A stretch of DNA of 64,000 bases from NCBI GenBank assembly GCA_006937955.1, contig SSNP01000001.1, forward strand, positions 9,266,082 through 9,330,081, read 5' to 3'. The translations under genes and the position numbers were made by a program. This stretch comes from Pachypanchax playfairii. Its lineage: Eukaryota; Chordata; Actinopteri; Cyprinodontiformes; Aplocheilidae. This document shows positions 35,294-48,386 of the stretch, piece after piece. Numbering within the stretch: position 1 is the first letter of the stretch; every line of letters begins with the position of its first letter. The notes beneath the pieces were generated by a model. That model made no database searches. It was not told the DNA's origin and saw only the letters and a list, made by a program, of their open reading frames with translations.

Positions 35294-38200
35294 ACCCTTG
35301 TGGACATTTTACTTCCTCTGTCTGAAAATCAACAGTAATATTCACTGTAACTGTAAATAATGATTAGAAACATGACTTCACACTTCAGCAGCTTTAATAA
35401 TAACATGATCCAGTTTGTTCACTCAAATCAATCATTCTTTACTGTTTAAAATATAATTTATTTACACACATAATTCTAAAATCAGGTGCAGTTTTTAAAT
35501 TTTGTAATTTGAAATCAGTGTGAATTTTATTACAGGAAGAAAATACAAATCATTGTATTTGATATTTTCAGGCTGATTTCCTTTGAAATGATAATGAACC
35601 TAAATTTTAGGATTGACTGAGTCCTGGTCGGGTGTTAAAGTCTTTTTTTCAGATTTTTCAGATCATATAACAGGAGAAACTGTGAACATGATCCAGATGT
35701 TGTAGTTACATCTGCAGATGTTTCTCTGCATTCAAGCAGAAGCAAAACAACCGATTCTGTCAAAAAGTCCAACTTTGTTGATTCTGGTGTGAAATTTGGG
35801 ACCAAGACGAGTCGTGGGCTCCTCGTTTAGTTTGCTCACTGACTCTCACACTTTGGAAGCTTCTTCTTCTCACACGGTTTAAGTTTCTGTTTAAATTCGG
35901 ATGTTTTTATGATTCAGAAAAATTTAAAACTATATGAGAAATTGCAAAAACATTGGACTATTGGACTATCAACAAATCAGGTGACATCAGCTGTTTTTAA
36001 GGAAAACACCGGCGGATTTAATATTTAAACTCACAATTCTAATAATTTATTCTTCAAAACGTTTGAGAATCATGTTTGAGTAAAAACATATTTCAGATCC
36101 ATGACCACTTAAAAAACACCTGCAGTGTTTCAGTTGTCCCGTACTCTTAAAATATATTTATTTAAAATTTTGGGAAGCAGAATAAATAACACATTATTAT
36201 TATTATTGTTATTATTATTATTATTATTATTATGTGCATTTAGGAATCAACAAACTTCTGCATGAATTATAAAAGCCTGTTTTTGACTGATAATTTCCAA
36301 AAATGACTGTAAATCTCAAGAAAGAGACTTTCCTTCAGGTCGACACTTTTTGATAAACCTTGTATTTGTGACGGCGGTGCATGTAATAGCTGAGACGAGT
36401 GGAGCAGATGCAGTGTGAAGGTGTCGGCCTGAGAGCAGGTGTTTCCCACTGTGATCCAGATGGCAGCACCAGAACACAAGCTGTGGGGTTGCACCTCTTT
36501 CCACCCCAGGGGAAAACGAGCTTCATGCCAGCGCACGCGTGGATTGGATTTTTAATCTAGAGGAGGTGGGAAGGGGGCTGTTGGATCTGTGCACAGGAAC
36601 ATGAGGGTGTGTTTGTCATGCTGAAGAGGCTTGTGAGTCACTGTTTTGGCTCCAAGTCACGCACAGAAACACTAAAATGTTCTGCTGCTTTAAAACTTCC
36701 TCTTCTGATAAACTTCATCAGAACATGTGACTCGACGTGTCAACAGGTTCATGGATCGACACTATGTGCCGATAAACTTAAGAACGTTTGATTGAAACTC
36801 AAATCAGATGCTTAATTGAATTATTAAAACATTTTAGACAGACAACAGGTCAACATGTCCACAAGATGGCGCTTTGGGTGAGCTAATCAATATGCATGAA
36901 TACAAGAGGAAAAGTAGGTCTGTGTGTGTGTTTTATAGACACACACATCGAGGCAGAAACAAGTGTTAAGCTCACTGAATTCCAATAAGAAGCTGAAAGC
37001 CTATTCACAGTGTGACTTTCCCTCCAAACAGCTGTGTTTTTCACTCCGATGAGACTAAAAGCAAAAGGTTACAGCATCAAAACACGTGAAAGAACTAAGA
37101 ATCGATGGGTTTATTTGTGCAGGAGAAAAACACAAAATGTGTGTGTTTGTTTTCTGCTGTGCAGCTTTGTTTTTCTGGATCAGTTCGAATGCAGAAGTTT
37201 CCATGAAAAAAACAAAATTCAACTCTGAAAAATAGTTTAATGTGCAAATGACGAGCTTTGAATTGCTTTTGTTTCAGTTGCTGTTTCATGAGAATCAGTT
37301 GTGTCTTTGCAGACTGAATATAAAACAGACCATTATGATATTAAAGGTCATAAATAATGATGATTCAGATTTTTCTCAAGTCACTATTAAGTGAAAATCT
37401 TCTCAGGCAGTTTTATTATAAGTAAAAACCTCATTATGTTGCCTAAAAGCACATTTTTACTATTTATTTACCCTCCAAATGCATCAATGTACTTAAAGGT
37501 TTTTAATCTCCCTTTAATGTCTTTAAAGGCAGTTTGCCAACAAGTGAAAGAGCCAAGATTAAAATTATGATTAAAGTTTGTCTCCTTGTGTCCTCCATGT
37601 TCTTTAACCTGCAGACACAGACAAAGTGTCTGTTTTTAACTAATCCTGACTTTGTTCTAGAAGAAATCGTGTTCTTAATTATTTTATCAGCGACTTTAAT
37701 CAAAAAACTTTTAAAAAATCTCACAAATTAGTACAGACTTCTATCATGGGGACTGTTAGTTGTCTCCATGAGAACAATATTGAAACCACATCACAGACAA
37801 AATAATAAATACATGCCAAGAATTAGAAAAAAAAACTGATCATTAGACCAAATTGGTTATTTTTATTTTATTCTGTATTTCATTGATGCAGCTGAAAGAG
37901 TTTGTTTTTGCATCACTGCTTATAAAAAATATGATGTTTTTACTTCAACCCTCTAAACGTTCTGCCTAATGAACCAACAGAATCCGTTTTATGTGCGTAA
38001 CTCAATTTAATTTTACTCTTTGGACTGTACAATGTTCTTAAGGCGGAATAAAAAGGAACTTTTGGGGACATTTTGACTTTATTTAATTGATTCAATCACT
38101 TGAAGTCTTTGTAACACCTGGGAAACATTTGAACATCTTGATTAAGGAGATCTCTTGCTGAGTTCATAAAGGTATTTGAGTGGCAGGTGTGATTGAAAGA

Positions 38201-38467
38201 GTCTGAATACCCTTTTAAAGAAAATGTGATTCACTTTTTTTTTTATAAATGTTTCGTTTTTCCTAGAAATGCAGAAACAATAGTCTGATATTGTAGAATT
38301 TTTAACCAGAATACATGAAAGGAACAAAGCATATGTGATTTAAATTTGTGAAATTAGACAAAGTAGATTTTTCCATTGAAATTATTTAAATCCTGCTGGA
38401 TTGATGCCAAAATTCAGTTTAGCCTGAAAAAAGTTTCGATTTCAGTCTTTTTGTTTTTACCGGGACA
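35294..38467. other. Intergenic, no recognised gene
   Basis: AT-rich with an ATT microsatellite (36193-36233). The 60-90 codon frames at 36267-36536, 36609-36791, 37034-37289 and 37503-37731 lack conserved motifs. A tail-to-tail gene (E2F5 in mammals) might be expected beyond rbis, but no E2F motif was seen. Confidence 0.5.
36193..36233. repeat. (ATT)n microsatellite
   Basis: Nearly perfect ATT trinucleotide array with one ATTGTT interruption. Confidence 0.95.
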
Positions 38468-38987
38468 TTAAAGCTGATATCCCTGATTTCAAATTGCCTA
38501 GCGTAGACTGTCAACAAAGTCACAGAACTCTCAGCCCCTCCCATCGGGTAGAATTCCTAAGCCACGCCCCCCCAGGTTTGGAAACACGCGTAGCCCCAGA
38601 AGACAATCGAGTGCAAAACACTGGTCCGCAGTTCATTCAAGTACCTTAATACGGCTGTTTCTCCTGCTGTGACACGGTAGAGCGGCGAACACTCCCAGCA
38701 GTGGTGTTCTGCAGTAATATGTCTCAGTTTTTTAGGAGCACAGAAGCCAAATAAATGCAGAAGTCCGTATGGCTGGAGAGACTGTCCAATCTTCCCTTTT
38801 GGGCCGAATCATTTAATTGATTGATGTTTTTAGACAAATACAGGAGAACCACTTAATTATTTCTTTCGTTTTTTTATCTTCACAACATGTTTTTCTCCAT
38901 GCTGTGTTAAAACATTTTTAATGGGCATGAAAAAAAAAAAAACATGTTAAGCTAATTTGTTATGCAAATTAAGTATAGCAGCTTTAA
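38468..38987 (+). mobile_element. TTAA-type MITE family B, copy 2
   Basis: TTAAAGCTGATAT at the left and ATAGCAGCTTTAA at the right, in better terminal agreement than copy 1. TTAA lies at both ends. It lacks about 95 internal bases present at 20960-21055 and has a private insertion with a poly-A run near 38890-38945. Confidence 0.88.
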
Positions 38988-41900
38988 TTGCAGCAGTTTT
39001 ATTTTGAGTGTTTTATATAGAATATAATTTTATGACAGTGTGAATTCCTGTTTGATGAGATGAATGAGCAGCTCAGACCGAAGGAGGGAGCAGAGGTTAG
39101 AAAATATAAAGGACAAAATTTACATTCCAGTATTTAGTTTCATAATCATGCAATATTTAATTTCAGTACAAACAAGCAACAAATCATGTTTAATTGTTAA
39201 TTTAGTTGTTATACACATTTTTTTTTTATCAGACAAAGTTCCTGATGTCAGAACTGATCTGACATCAGTTTTTTATTTACACTACTGTACTGTATAATGA
39301 ATGGACATCAACAAGATACTGTTATAAGAAAACATTAAGATCTTACATGATAAATTATTTACTTTGTTTTATTTCTTCTTCTATCCAAAGAAAGAGAGAA
39401 TATCTTGTCAAATGTTGATATAAAACGTGTTTCTAAAGGTTTTTATCTTCAACTACCCTTTATAGAAGATTTTAACAAATTAAACACAATGAGGGAGTTT
39501 GTGGTCTTGAAGCAAAAGAGAGACTTTTCAGTTAAAAAAAAGTATTTAATTTAGGATATTATTTGTTGCTAAAATTAACTTTCTGTTGTTCTTAAGAGGA
39601 AAACATGAGACTGAGCATATTTGCAGGTATTTAAGCAGTTCTGTTTTTAATATGGAGGTATTTTTGTGCCTGGGATTAATTTTCAAATCAAGAGAACAAT
39701 TTAAACTGAATAGTCTGAATGGAATAGGTTTATTTAAAAAACCAAATGGTTCACCTTGTAATATTTTAACACATCATATTCAGAAATAGCCAATACATTA
39801 AAGATCTGAGGAAACAAAATCCAGAAGACCCAGAAAAACATCACAGCTAAGCGAGATTAAAACTAATAAAATATCAAAAATTACCCAATGATTTTATTAG
39901 AAAATTGTTCATAATCTTCAAAAATCCAAACCTAAAACAGAGGTTGAACCATAAGGAGCCTAAACTGTTAATTCTCAGCCGCGTCAGCTGCACGCTATTA
40001 ACTGTATCTGGATCACAATCAGATGCCAAAACAAACAAACTGGAGCTCCTGCAGCTCTATTTTCCATCTGCACCAAACCAGCAGAGCGTCACGCCACTGC
40101 AAGCTGTTTGGCTGGGTATGAAATAGGCTTTACACTCGAGAAAACACGACTCACAGAGTTGTTGTTCTTTTTCCAAACAGGATTCTGGGCACGTTGCTGA
40201 AATCTCAGGTGAGGTCCCAGCCTGCAGGTAACGGGACAGGAAGTGGGAGGAGGAAAGCTGAATAGAGACGTGGATAGATGACTGTGTGTGTGTGTTTTGC
40301 TCTCCAGCTGGAGCGAAGAAGAACAGGAGAGCTTTTTGCTACACCTGTCAGATGCATGAACAAATTACATCTGTTCATCTCGTCCTCCTTGTGAGATGTG
40401 ACCGTCTAAAAACTCTGCTTTCTAAAAACACGCCACTTATTTCTGCCTGAGCCTGTCACACTGTCTCTTTGTCCACATGCACATTAGACCCAGTCTGTTT
40501 CATACAAACAACACAGTGTGGAAAAAGACACTTTGATACATAAAAAATTAAACATCATCTTTTTTAATTCTATCAAAATAAAAGCCTATTGTACATGGTT
40601 TTTACAAGAGGTTCTGGCGTGCTCTGCTTCTGGTCCTGAGGACGGTTCATTTCAGTCCTCTGAAGCCTTAAAGTGAGACAACCTGGTTCTTAAGAAAATT
40701 AATGAAGTCTGGGATTAATTAGCATCTTGGATTGACAAGGGCTGCAGAACAGTTCTACACCTTTAAATGTTTGTTTTTATTGAACATGAAGTTCTAAAGT
40801 AGAATGAAGTCATCCTTCATTTCCTGCTTGTCCTAAACCAAACGTTTGCAGAAAAACTGAATTTTCTTTATTTAAAAAAAAATGGAACCAGGAATGAAAT
40901 CTTAAAGTTACCAGTGAGGCAAATATTACTTCAAATGAGGTAGAAAAACCTCACAGGAAAAATAAACCACTGGGTGTAAAACTGGGTCTGTAGGACCAAA
41001 CACAGACCTGCTGGGAATTTCCCACAAAACAACAACAAAACTTCAGATCTGATTAAAAATGGCCTGAACAATCTGACCACAACAGTTTGTGCAGAGAAAA
41101 CTAAACTCTGGGTGATCTGAAGAAGAAGCTGGAAACACGCTTCATATCGTTGTTTAAAGAACTAAACTCTAAGCTGTTGTAACCTGATACTGTTATACAG
41201 CAAATTACTTCCTATAGTGGCCAGAAATGTAAAGAAATCAACCTATTTAAATGTTCCGTTTTCAGCAGGAGGACATGCCAAACCTCTAAACACCAAGTTG
41301 CTCAGAGATGAAAGAGAATAATTACTGAGAACAAGAATCAGTAAAATATTATTCATGTGTTTCAGTAAGCACTGAGTCTGTAATTCAGGTGAAAGACAGC
41401 TGGATGTGAAGTGGTTTTTAATGAGGGGAGGTCTCAGTGGAAATAAAGAAGATCTGACAGAGGTGAGCAGGTCTGCAGACCATCAGGTATCCAGGAGTTT
41501 CTGAGGTTCCACAGGAGTAATGAGAAAAACTATCATTAGTTTTTATTTTAAATGATTTACTCAGAGGAGAAACGAATGGAAGAAACTGAGACAGAAAGCA
41601 GATGATGTGAGTCACATCCGTCTGCGAAACTGTAAATTATTTCTCGTTTTAAATAAGCAACAAATAATTCGATCTGAACCTGTTTAAGATGCACAGAGTG
41701 TTGCTGTTACAGGTGCATGCTGGGAAGTGTCATTATCTGCAAAGGAAATGATGAAAACTGAGTTTAGTCACAACCTGATGATCAAGCTGTTTTTCTCTTA
41801 AAAATATTAATAATTCAAATAGTTTTTCATTGTTAGCCACTTGTTTTTGTGTTTTTTTACTAAATCAAATGGACTCATCGATTATCTGAATGTTTATGAG

Positions 41901-43944
41901 CAGAGGTTTAAAATGATCAATGAATAAAAAGTTCAAGTTTGGGGCTTTAATATGAGCAGTATGTAGAAACAGACGTCAGCATCGTAAACTGCTTTGAACT
42001 TTTTTATGTCCAAGGAAACGAGTGTCTTGGAATTTCGGTTTTTCTGACACAAACAAAATGATGAGTGTAAAAACGTGTCATTGAAATCATGACGGATCTG
42101 GAGGTCATGAGGGAGGAGTCTCAGCAGCTCACTGGGAGAGGAGAGAACCGTTTTTGGAGTTTATGCCATGTTTATAAACATAAGTGAGATCAATGTTTTC
42201 GCTTACTTTCAGGTGGGGGGTTGGAGACCCAGGAGTCCAGGAGAAGAGGTGCAGCAGTGGACAAGCAGGTGAGTGTCCAGGTGAGTGAACACTGACTGTG
42301 GGAAGTTTTTAGTTGAAAGCAGATTTGACACTTTAGGGACTTCAGGTCATTTGGATCCAGAGCAAAGGTGTAGAACAGGTGTATGAAAATTAAAAGGACA
42401 TCACAAGAGATTTAACAAGAAAGATTTCAACTACAGGCACTGAAAAGAAGCTTCAACCCACCTGTCAATGAGCTGCAGGTGTGTCTGGCTGAGACCCAAA
42501 GAAATGATGCACCATCTTCATGTGGCAACACAGACCTGAAACCCTGACATCAATAATGTGTCTGAGGTGTAGAAGACAACTTCCCTGGATTTCTCCTTCA
42601 CCTCCACAATCTGTTCACCCTCTCACATTAACACTGGACCAGTATTTTAGAATAAATCCTAAATGACTATAATTTAGAAAACAGCAGCAGCTTAAAACAC
42701 ATTCCAGTCATTCTGAATCTGTTTTCTGGGAATGAAAAAATTGCAATCTTTCTGAGAAAAATGACTGTTTGTTGAGAAAAATAGAACAAAAATCCCTCCG
42801 GGGGCAGAACATGCACATCAATTACAGTGATTTGCTTTTTTTTTTTTATCTCTGAAAGGATTTCTGTTACCGTTAGTTACCAACATATACATATGTTATA
42901 TATAATGCAGAATTTTCTCAATTTATCTGTTAAACTAAATGTCTTCCAACCCGTTTGGCATCAATGAAAGCTGCATGTTGACTGAAGGCTTGATCTTTTT
43001 CATGAGAAAGAAACTCCCGTGGAACACTGCGGGGGGCGGGGCTTCTTCTCATGCTTTCTGAAAGAAGAGTGTTTTATATGGAAAACAAACAGTCATTGCC
43101 ACATACAAAGTAAACTTTTATCTGAAAAACTGAAGGAAAGTTGCACAATGTTGCACAAAACATTTGACTGACAGCTACTGTAATACCTGAAAATATGCTG
43201 CTTTGCAGCTTTAACACCAATCTGTCAACACTGAACCATTTTAAAGGGTTTTGTGCCAGATGGAGTGAGAGAAGCGAACACTGAGATAAATCTGTGCTGG
43301 ATCGATGCCGCCATCATTTAGAGTTAAATCGCGTAGGTCTCTTCAGACCCTGCAGATACAAGAGGAGGAAGTTTTCAGCTGCTTAACAAACAGTAAGAGA
43401 GATTATGACGATAAATACTTTATGATGTTTAACTGCCGGATCAAAACACCCTCAGACTCACATAAAATATGGACAAATCTGCAAATCAATCAGACTAAAC
43501 CGAGAATATTAACACACACATGCAACAAAACAACAAATCAAAGCAGAGTAGAGCTTCTCCTTCCTGTAAAAGCGCTCATCCAAATAACTTCAAACTCATT
43601 GCTCCACTTCCTCCAACAACATCCACATGAGTTTGTTGCAATAAATTTAGAAAATAGATTCTTAGGTTTGAAGCTCAGACTGCGGCAAAGCTGCAGAATT
43701 TCACCGCAGCCCCTGTTTAATGTCTGCTGAAATTTACTAGATATTAAAACCACAAATCAAAGAACTTAGTTCAGTTCTAATCAGTTTAGTATCACAGATC
43801 CAGAGTTTAAAAAGAGGCTTCTAAGCTCACAGATGTAAAATCCACACAACAGAAAGCAGTGGGAGGTTAGAAGAATGTCTAAGTGATGTGTATTAAATAC
43901 TACGATTTCTTCTCCATCCATGTTTCTTTAGTATGTGGATCGCA
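38988..43944. other. Intergenic, no recognised gene
   Basis: AT-rich. Frames of up to 141 codons (43305-43730 +) have no motif I recognise. Splice-like short open segments occur at 40182-40209 and 42213-42268 on the plus strand. They could belong to an unannotated transcript but have no homology support. Confidence 0.45.
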
Positions 43945-44800
43945 CACACGGTCGCAGGGAGCTGGTGTCACTCTCCAGCAGTTATTAGGTGGGACTGGGT
44001 GGAGTTAAAGAGTCCCTTCCATTAAAAACGTTTTTCTGAGGTTTCTGTTGAATATTTTAGCTCCACAGGTGTTCTTACCTTCATAGTGGGTGAAAACAGG
44101 TCAACAACTTCTCTTTCAGTTTTAATCTCTCAAACTATGCAGGTGGTGATAAAACCCGAGTTCTCCCGAGTCCGACCCGAGTCCGAACGGCCTGTATCTG
44201 TTTCGTCACAACTCCTTTGTTCGTTAGTATTTGGCAGCTCCCGCAGGTGAAACCACACCTAGCATGCTGCTGGCTAAAAGCTGTTAGCATAACGTAGCAA
44301 ACAGGAAGACACAATGTCTGATGTTATCATGTGCAGCGGGGCAGGAAATAGTATACCTTGCTCTCATAGGCTAGTTTGTTAGCCAATCAGAGTCCAGCAA
44401 ATTCGAATAATGAATATGAACGAGCTGCTGACGAAGCCTGGCGGAAGGAGCCGGAACCACCCAAATTTTAATGCAGACAGATTGAAAGGTCTGTTAATCA
44501 GTGTTTCCTGATGTTTTTTAGACATATAATGTTTCATATTACTGGTTAATACTTAAGAAATAACCACAAAGTCCTGAAATGTGTATGAAATGGCCTCATT
44601 AAATCCTGGCCAGGTCACCTGTCCACATGACAAGACCACATGGAGACAAAGAACCATTCACACACACTCATATGGAAGTGTGAAGTCACCAGCTGGCCAG
44701 AAGATGTTCACGTGATGAACATGCAAACTTCAGGCTGAAACACCCCTTCCAGGAACTGAACCTACAACCTTGCTGCAAGGCAACAACTGAATCAGCAGAT
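43945..44800 (+). repeat. Dispersed fish repeat R, split by a MITE
   Basis: The left half (about 43945-44004: GTCGCAGGGAGCTGGTGTCA, GGTGGGACTGGGTGGAG) and right half (44603-44800: ATCCTGGCCAGGTCACCTGT, GAACATGCAAACTTCAGG, AACCTACAACCTTGCTGC) form one repeat-R copy interrupted by MITE family A copy 3. This copy is more diverged than those at 25.4 and 34.4 kb. Confidence 0.75.
44005..44602 (-). mobile_element. TTAA-type MITE family A, copy 3, nested in repeat R
   Basis: Reverse orientation. TTAA lies at both ends (44005-44008 and 44599-44602), and the flanks rejoin as repeat R with a single TTAA. This is direct evidence that TTAA is the target-site duplication. The terminal bases have mutated (AGAGTCC, GGCCTCA). 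Confidence 0.92.
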
Positions 44801-45302
44801 GTTCTTCACTAAGTGCTGATTAATGTGACTTTAATGTCAGAATCAACAGAATCTGCACACAGGGAACACGATCCATTACTGAACTGTGTGCAGCTAAACT
44901 TCTCCGCTTCACTGTGATCCATCAGCAGAAAACACCTTCTGCTGCAGCTCACATGACAGAAGGTTTTACTCAAACAGGATTCATCAATACACAAACATTG
45001 TACCTTCAGTTTAACTAATGAACCATGTAAAAACCCATCTGTGTCCCATTTTCTGTTTTACCCTATTAATGGTCTCACAGACATTGTGAAACAGAGTGGC
45101 TTGTTTTGTAGGTCTCTCAACACGCAACTCATTGATACATACATCTTTTATGGATTTGGTGTGAAGCTGAACTGTTTCATAAACAGGACATTTAGAAGCC
45201 ATTTTCAAAACACTGAAACATAAAGTGAACTCATTAGTTCTAAAGTCAGAAATGTGTTTTAAATAGCTGCTTTCATTAACAGAGAAAAAGATGCCTGAAG
45301 GG
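44801..45302. other. Intergenic, no recognised gene
   Basis: No feature is supported; the short frames at 44809-44994 and 45011-45223 look like chance. Confidence 0.45.
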
Positions 45303-45334
45303 GGTGTGTGTGTGTGTGTGTGTGGGGGGGGGGG
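45303..45334. repeat. (TG)n followed by an 11-base G run
   Basis: GT dinucleotides to 45323, then 11 consecutive Gs at 45324-45334. The post-gap contig starts exactly at the matching 11-G run (48387), so this simple repeat is a likely assembly breakpoint. Confidence 0.97.
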
Positions 45335-48300
45335 TTAATTATAATATGAGAAGCATATATAATATAACAGAAATTCAACAATCGGAACAAAAGCTTAAAG
45401 AAAAAAAACAACAAAACAAAGCAGAACACATTGAAAAATGGCTCCAGTAAAATAAACCAGTTGAGACGGTTAAAAAAGATCCATCAAATTTTAACGACTA
45501 ACCAGATTCATATACATAAACAACAAAAGTTTAGTTTAATTAACTAGATTTTATTTGAGCTAAAAAGATGAACTCCATGCGTAAATAAAAAACAAAACAA
45601 AAAACAACTGGAACCACCAATTTTGAATGTTTTAGTACATTCTTATTCTAATTGATGATACTATGTGTCGTATCTATCACATAATATATTACTTTATCAA
45701 TTCAGTATATTGCCAATTCACAATAAAAGTGATCTCAAAGTTTTCGTCAACAGGACAAACACTGAAGGGTTCAACCAGTCGTCCTTTATATGAAACAAGA
45801 AACAGAGTTAAAGTTAACAACAGCAATAACAATGAAAACAAACATGGAGAGCAAAGAGAATAAAGACAGCAGAGAGAAGACATGGTTATTATGTCCTCCA
45901 GCAGTCTGATACTATAGCAGCATAACTAAAGGGATGGATCAGGATAACCTCAGCTAACAATAACTATAAGATTGATCAAAAAGGAAAGTTTTAAGTCTGT
46001 TCTTAAAGCTACACAAGGTGTCTCTAGAATCTGGTTCCACAGGAGAGGAGCCTGATAACTAAAAGCTCTTCCTCCCGTTCTATTTTTAGAAACTCTCAAG
46101 CAGACCTGCAGTCTGAGAGCGAAGTGATCTGTTAGGAACATATGGAACAATAAGATCTTTAATATAAGATGGAGCTTGGTCATTCAAGGCCTTATACGTC
46201 AAAAGTAAAATTTTAAACTTTATTCTGGATTTCACAGGGAGCCAATGAAGTGATGCTAAAACAGGAGAAATATGATCTCTCCTTCTAACTCTCATCAGAA
46301 CTCTGGCAGCAGCATTTTGGATCAGCTGGAGGTCTTGAACAGAACTATTACAACATCCTGATAATAAAAAATCACAATAATCAAATCTAGAAGTAATAAA
46401 TGCATTAACTAATGTTTCTGCATCACTCCAAATTTGTTGTAATTCTAGTAAAATTCTACAGGTTGAAATCCTGTTTATTTCCCTTAAATTGGTGCCAAAT
46501 TTCTATAATGAAAGTTTTTTTGTGGGTTGAGTTGCAGAGTTGCGTATGTGGGCTGCACTCATAAAGAACTGATCAAATCTTCCCTGCCAGTCCTGCTTAC
46601 AGCATGTGGTCCTAGTCTGACTGTGTGTGATTAGTGGCACCTGTAATCCTGAACCCTGCTGCAGCTGTCAGTTCTGATCCAAGCAGATGTTTGACTTAAC
46701 ATGTTGTTTGATCAGTATTATATAAATGTTGTGAAGTTTAATTCAGCAGCTTGTGTTTTTCTTTCCATCGTCAGTCATTAACAGTCCTCGAAACAAAACC
46801 AGCCTCCTTTATTGGCTCAGTTCCTTTCCTGAAGATGCTGCTTCAACAGATGGCTACAAAGTTAATTCATTCAACCAAAAATGCAACATCTTGGTATGTT
46901 GTGTTGCAGCGTCTATTTAATTAAATGTTTTCTATCACGTTGGGGCCTCCCTGCACTTCCCTTCACACTGCACAGGTAATAAAATGAAGCTTATTGGAGT
47001 TTCAAAATATATAAATATATATCTGTTTTGGCAGAGATTATCTAAACGTAGATCTTGTTTTAGTGCCACCGTGTTGAAAGCTGCAAATAAACCTCATTAT
47101 GGTGCATAACGCCGCACAGCAGCTTTAGCTGGATCTGTTTTGAAGTTGGAGTGGTAATTTGAGAATTTAACCTCATATATTTCTATCTAGACACTTTTAA
47201 TCCCGTCTACAAATTATAATCTTCTCTTCCATCCACACAGAAGCCGTAACTTCACTCTGGAAGCTTTACGCTGTCTTTAAGTTTAAAAAGCAATTAGACC
47301 TGAGTCGTTTCCCAGACGTTCTTCTGACGCTGTAGGCCACCTCTCACATCCCTCCTCCCAGAACTCCGCTCCATCACCCTCCCACAAAATCCCCCACATT
47401 ACCCTGAGCAGCTGTTTAGGAAAATCAAATTACGCATGAAGATATAATTCAAATTCTGCAGCTACTCTCGGCATAAGAGCCGACATCAATTATCCTGCTG
47501 TGATTAAAACTAATCAGACTTGGTTTATGATCGGTAGCCGCTCTGATGTCTTTATTATCTGCCCTTCGATTTGCAGGCAGAATAATCTGGAGATGGAGCT
47601 GAAATGATTGTCAGACATTTAAAGTTTGTACAGTAAGAGCTTCCTTTGTTATGACTAACCTTTTAAAAGGTTGCATCATTTCATTTGACATTTTGGAAAC
47701 AGCTCATTTGCTTTTGCCAGCACGCCACAAAAAAGATGCACCCTGCTGTGAAATGTCATAAGGTTGGCATTTTAAAAGAAAGTCTATTGATTGAATAATG
47801 AAAAAGTATCTTTTAAAAAAGATAAACATACATGCAGATGTTTTGTAATGTTCTGTTTGAATATGGAACTCAGTTTGTAATTGATGGACGGACCAGGTGT
47901 TGTGCTGTAAAGAGTTTATTGTATCGGAGGGTAGAACGGGTGCAGAGCTGTAGAAACAATGTTTACACACGGGGAAAACAGAGCTGGCAGATGCAGGTTT
48001 CTCTGAACACTGACTTACAGAGTAACGGGAAAACAGACGGTCTGAAATCCTGACAAAGTTCAAAATCTAGGAAATCAAAGAACAAGCCGGGAGAAGGTAA
48101 AGTCAGAATCCAGAAACAGTCCTGGGTCAAAAAAAACGAACTGAAAACCAGCAGCAACCTACTCACACTGGACAGGAGACACAGAGAGGCTTAAATAAGC
48201 AACAAAACAGGTGCAGTCAGGTGATGATAAGGAACAGGTGCAGGGCATGAACTAAATTACACAACTAAGTGAAGGAGTGAGAGTGCAAATCAAACTACTA

Positions 48301-48376
48301 AACTACAAACTAGATGGAATGAAAACTAACTCACAGGAGTGAAACAAGATGAAAAATTTGGGGGAATGAGAGAGAC
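45324..48376. repeat. First copy of a 3.06-kb direct duplication across a gap (probable assembly artefact)
   Basis: Recurs at 48387-51439 with a constant offset of 3063 bases from the G run to the base before the Ns. All open frames inside repeat identically. It contains the LINE remnant at 45953-46492; otherwise AT-rich, with purine-rich repeat-like sequence near 48060-48370. Confidence 0.95.
45953..46492 (-). pseudogene. Non-LTR retrotransposon, C-terminal reverse-transcriptase remnant
   Basis: The minus strand reads SDAETLVNAFITSRFDYCDF, then DLQLIQNAAARVL, HISPVLASLHWLPVKSRIKF, SLRSQTAGLLESF and, after a frameshift, RTGGRAFSYQAPLLWNQ. These are the conserved thumb/C-terminal blocks of L2/CR1/Rex-like LINE reverse transcriptases (DYCNSLLxG, LHWLPVxxRIxFKILL, GxRAFSYxAPxLWN). 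The catalytic domain is absent and the frame is broken near 46090, so it is a 5'-truncated dead copy. A 3' UTR-like stretch extends to about 45640. Confidence 0.88.
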
Positions 48377-48386
48377 NNNNNNNNNN
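48377..48386. other. Assembly gap (10 N)
   Basis: Ten Ns separating two copies of the same 3.06-kb segment. Confidence 0.99.

Noticed and set aside
43305..43730. 141-codon plus-strand ORF
   Set aside because: No recognisable domain; the antisense strand is partly open; no splice or promoter context.
45663..45883. Paired short ORFs on both strands
   Set aside because: They lie in the 3' tail of the LINE remnant and recur only because of the duplication.
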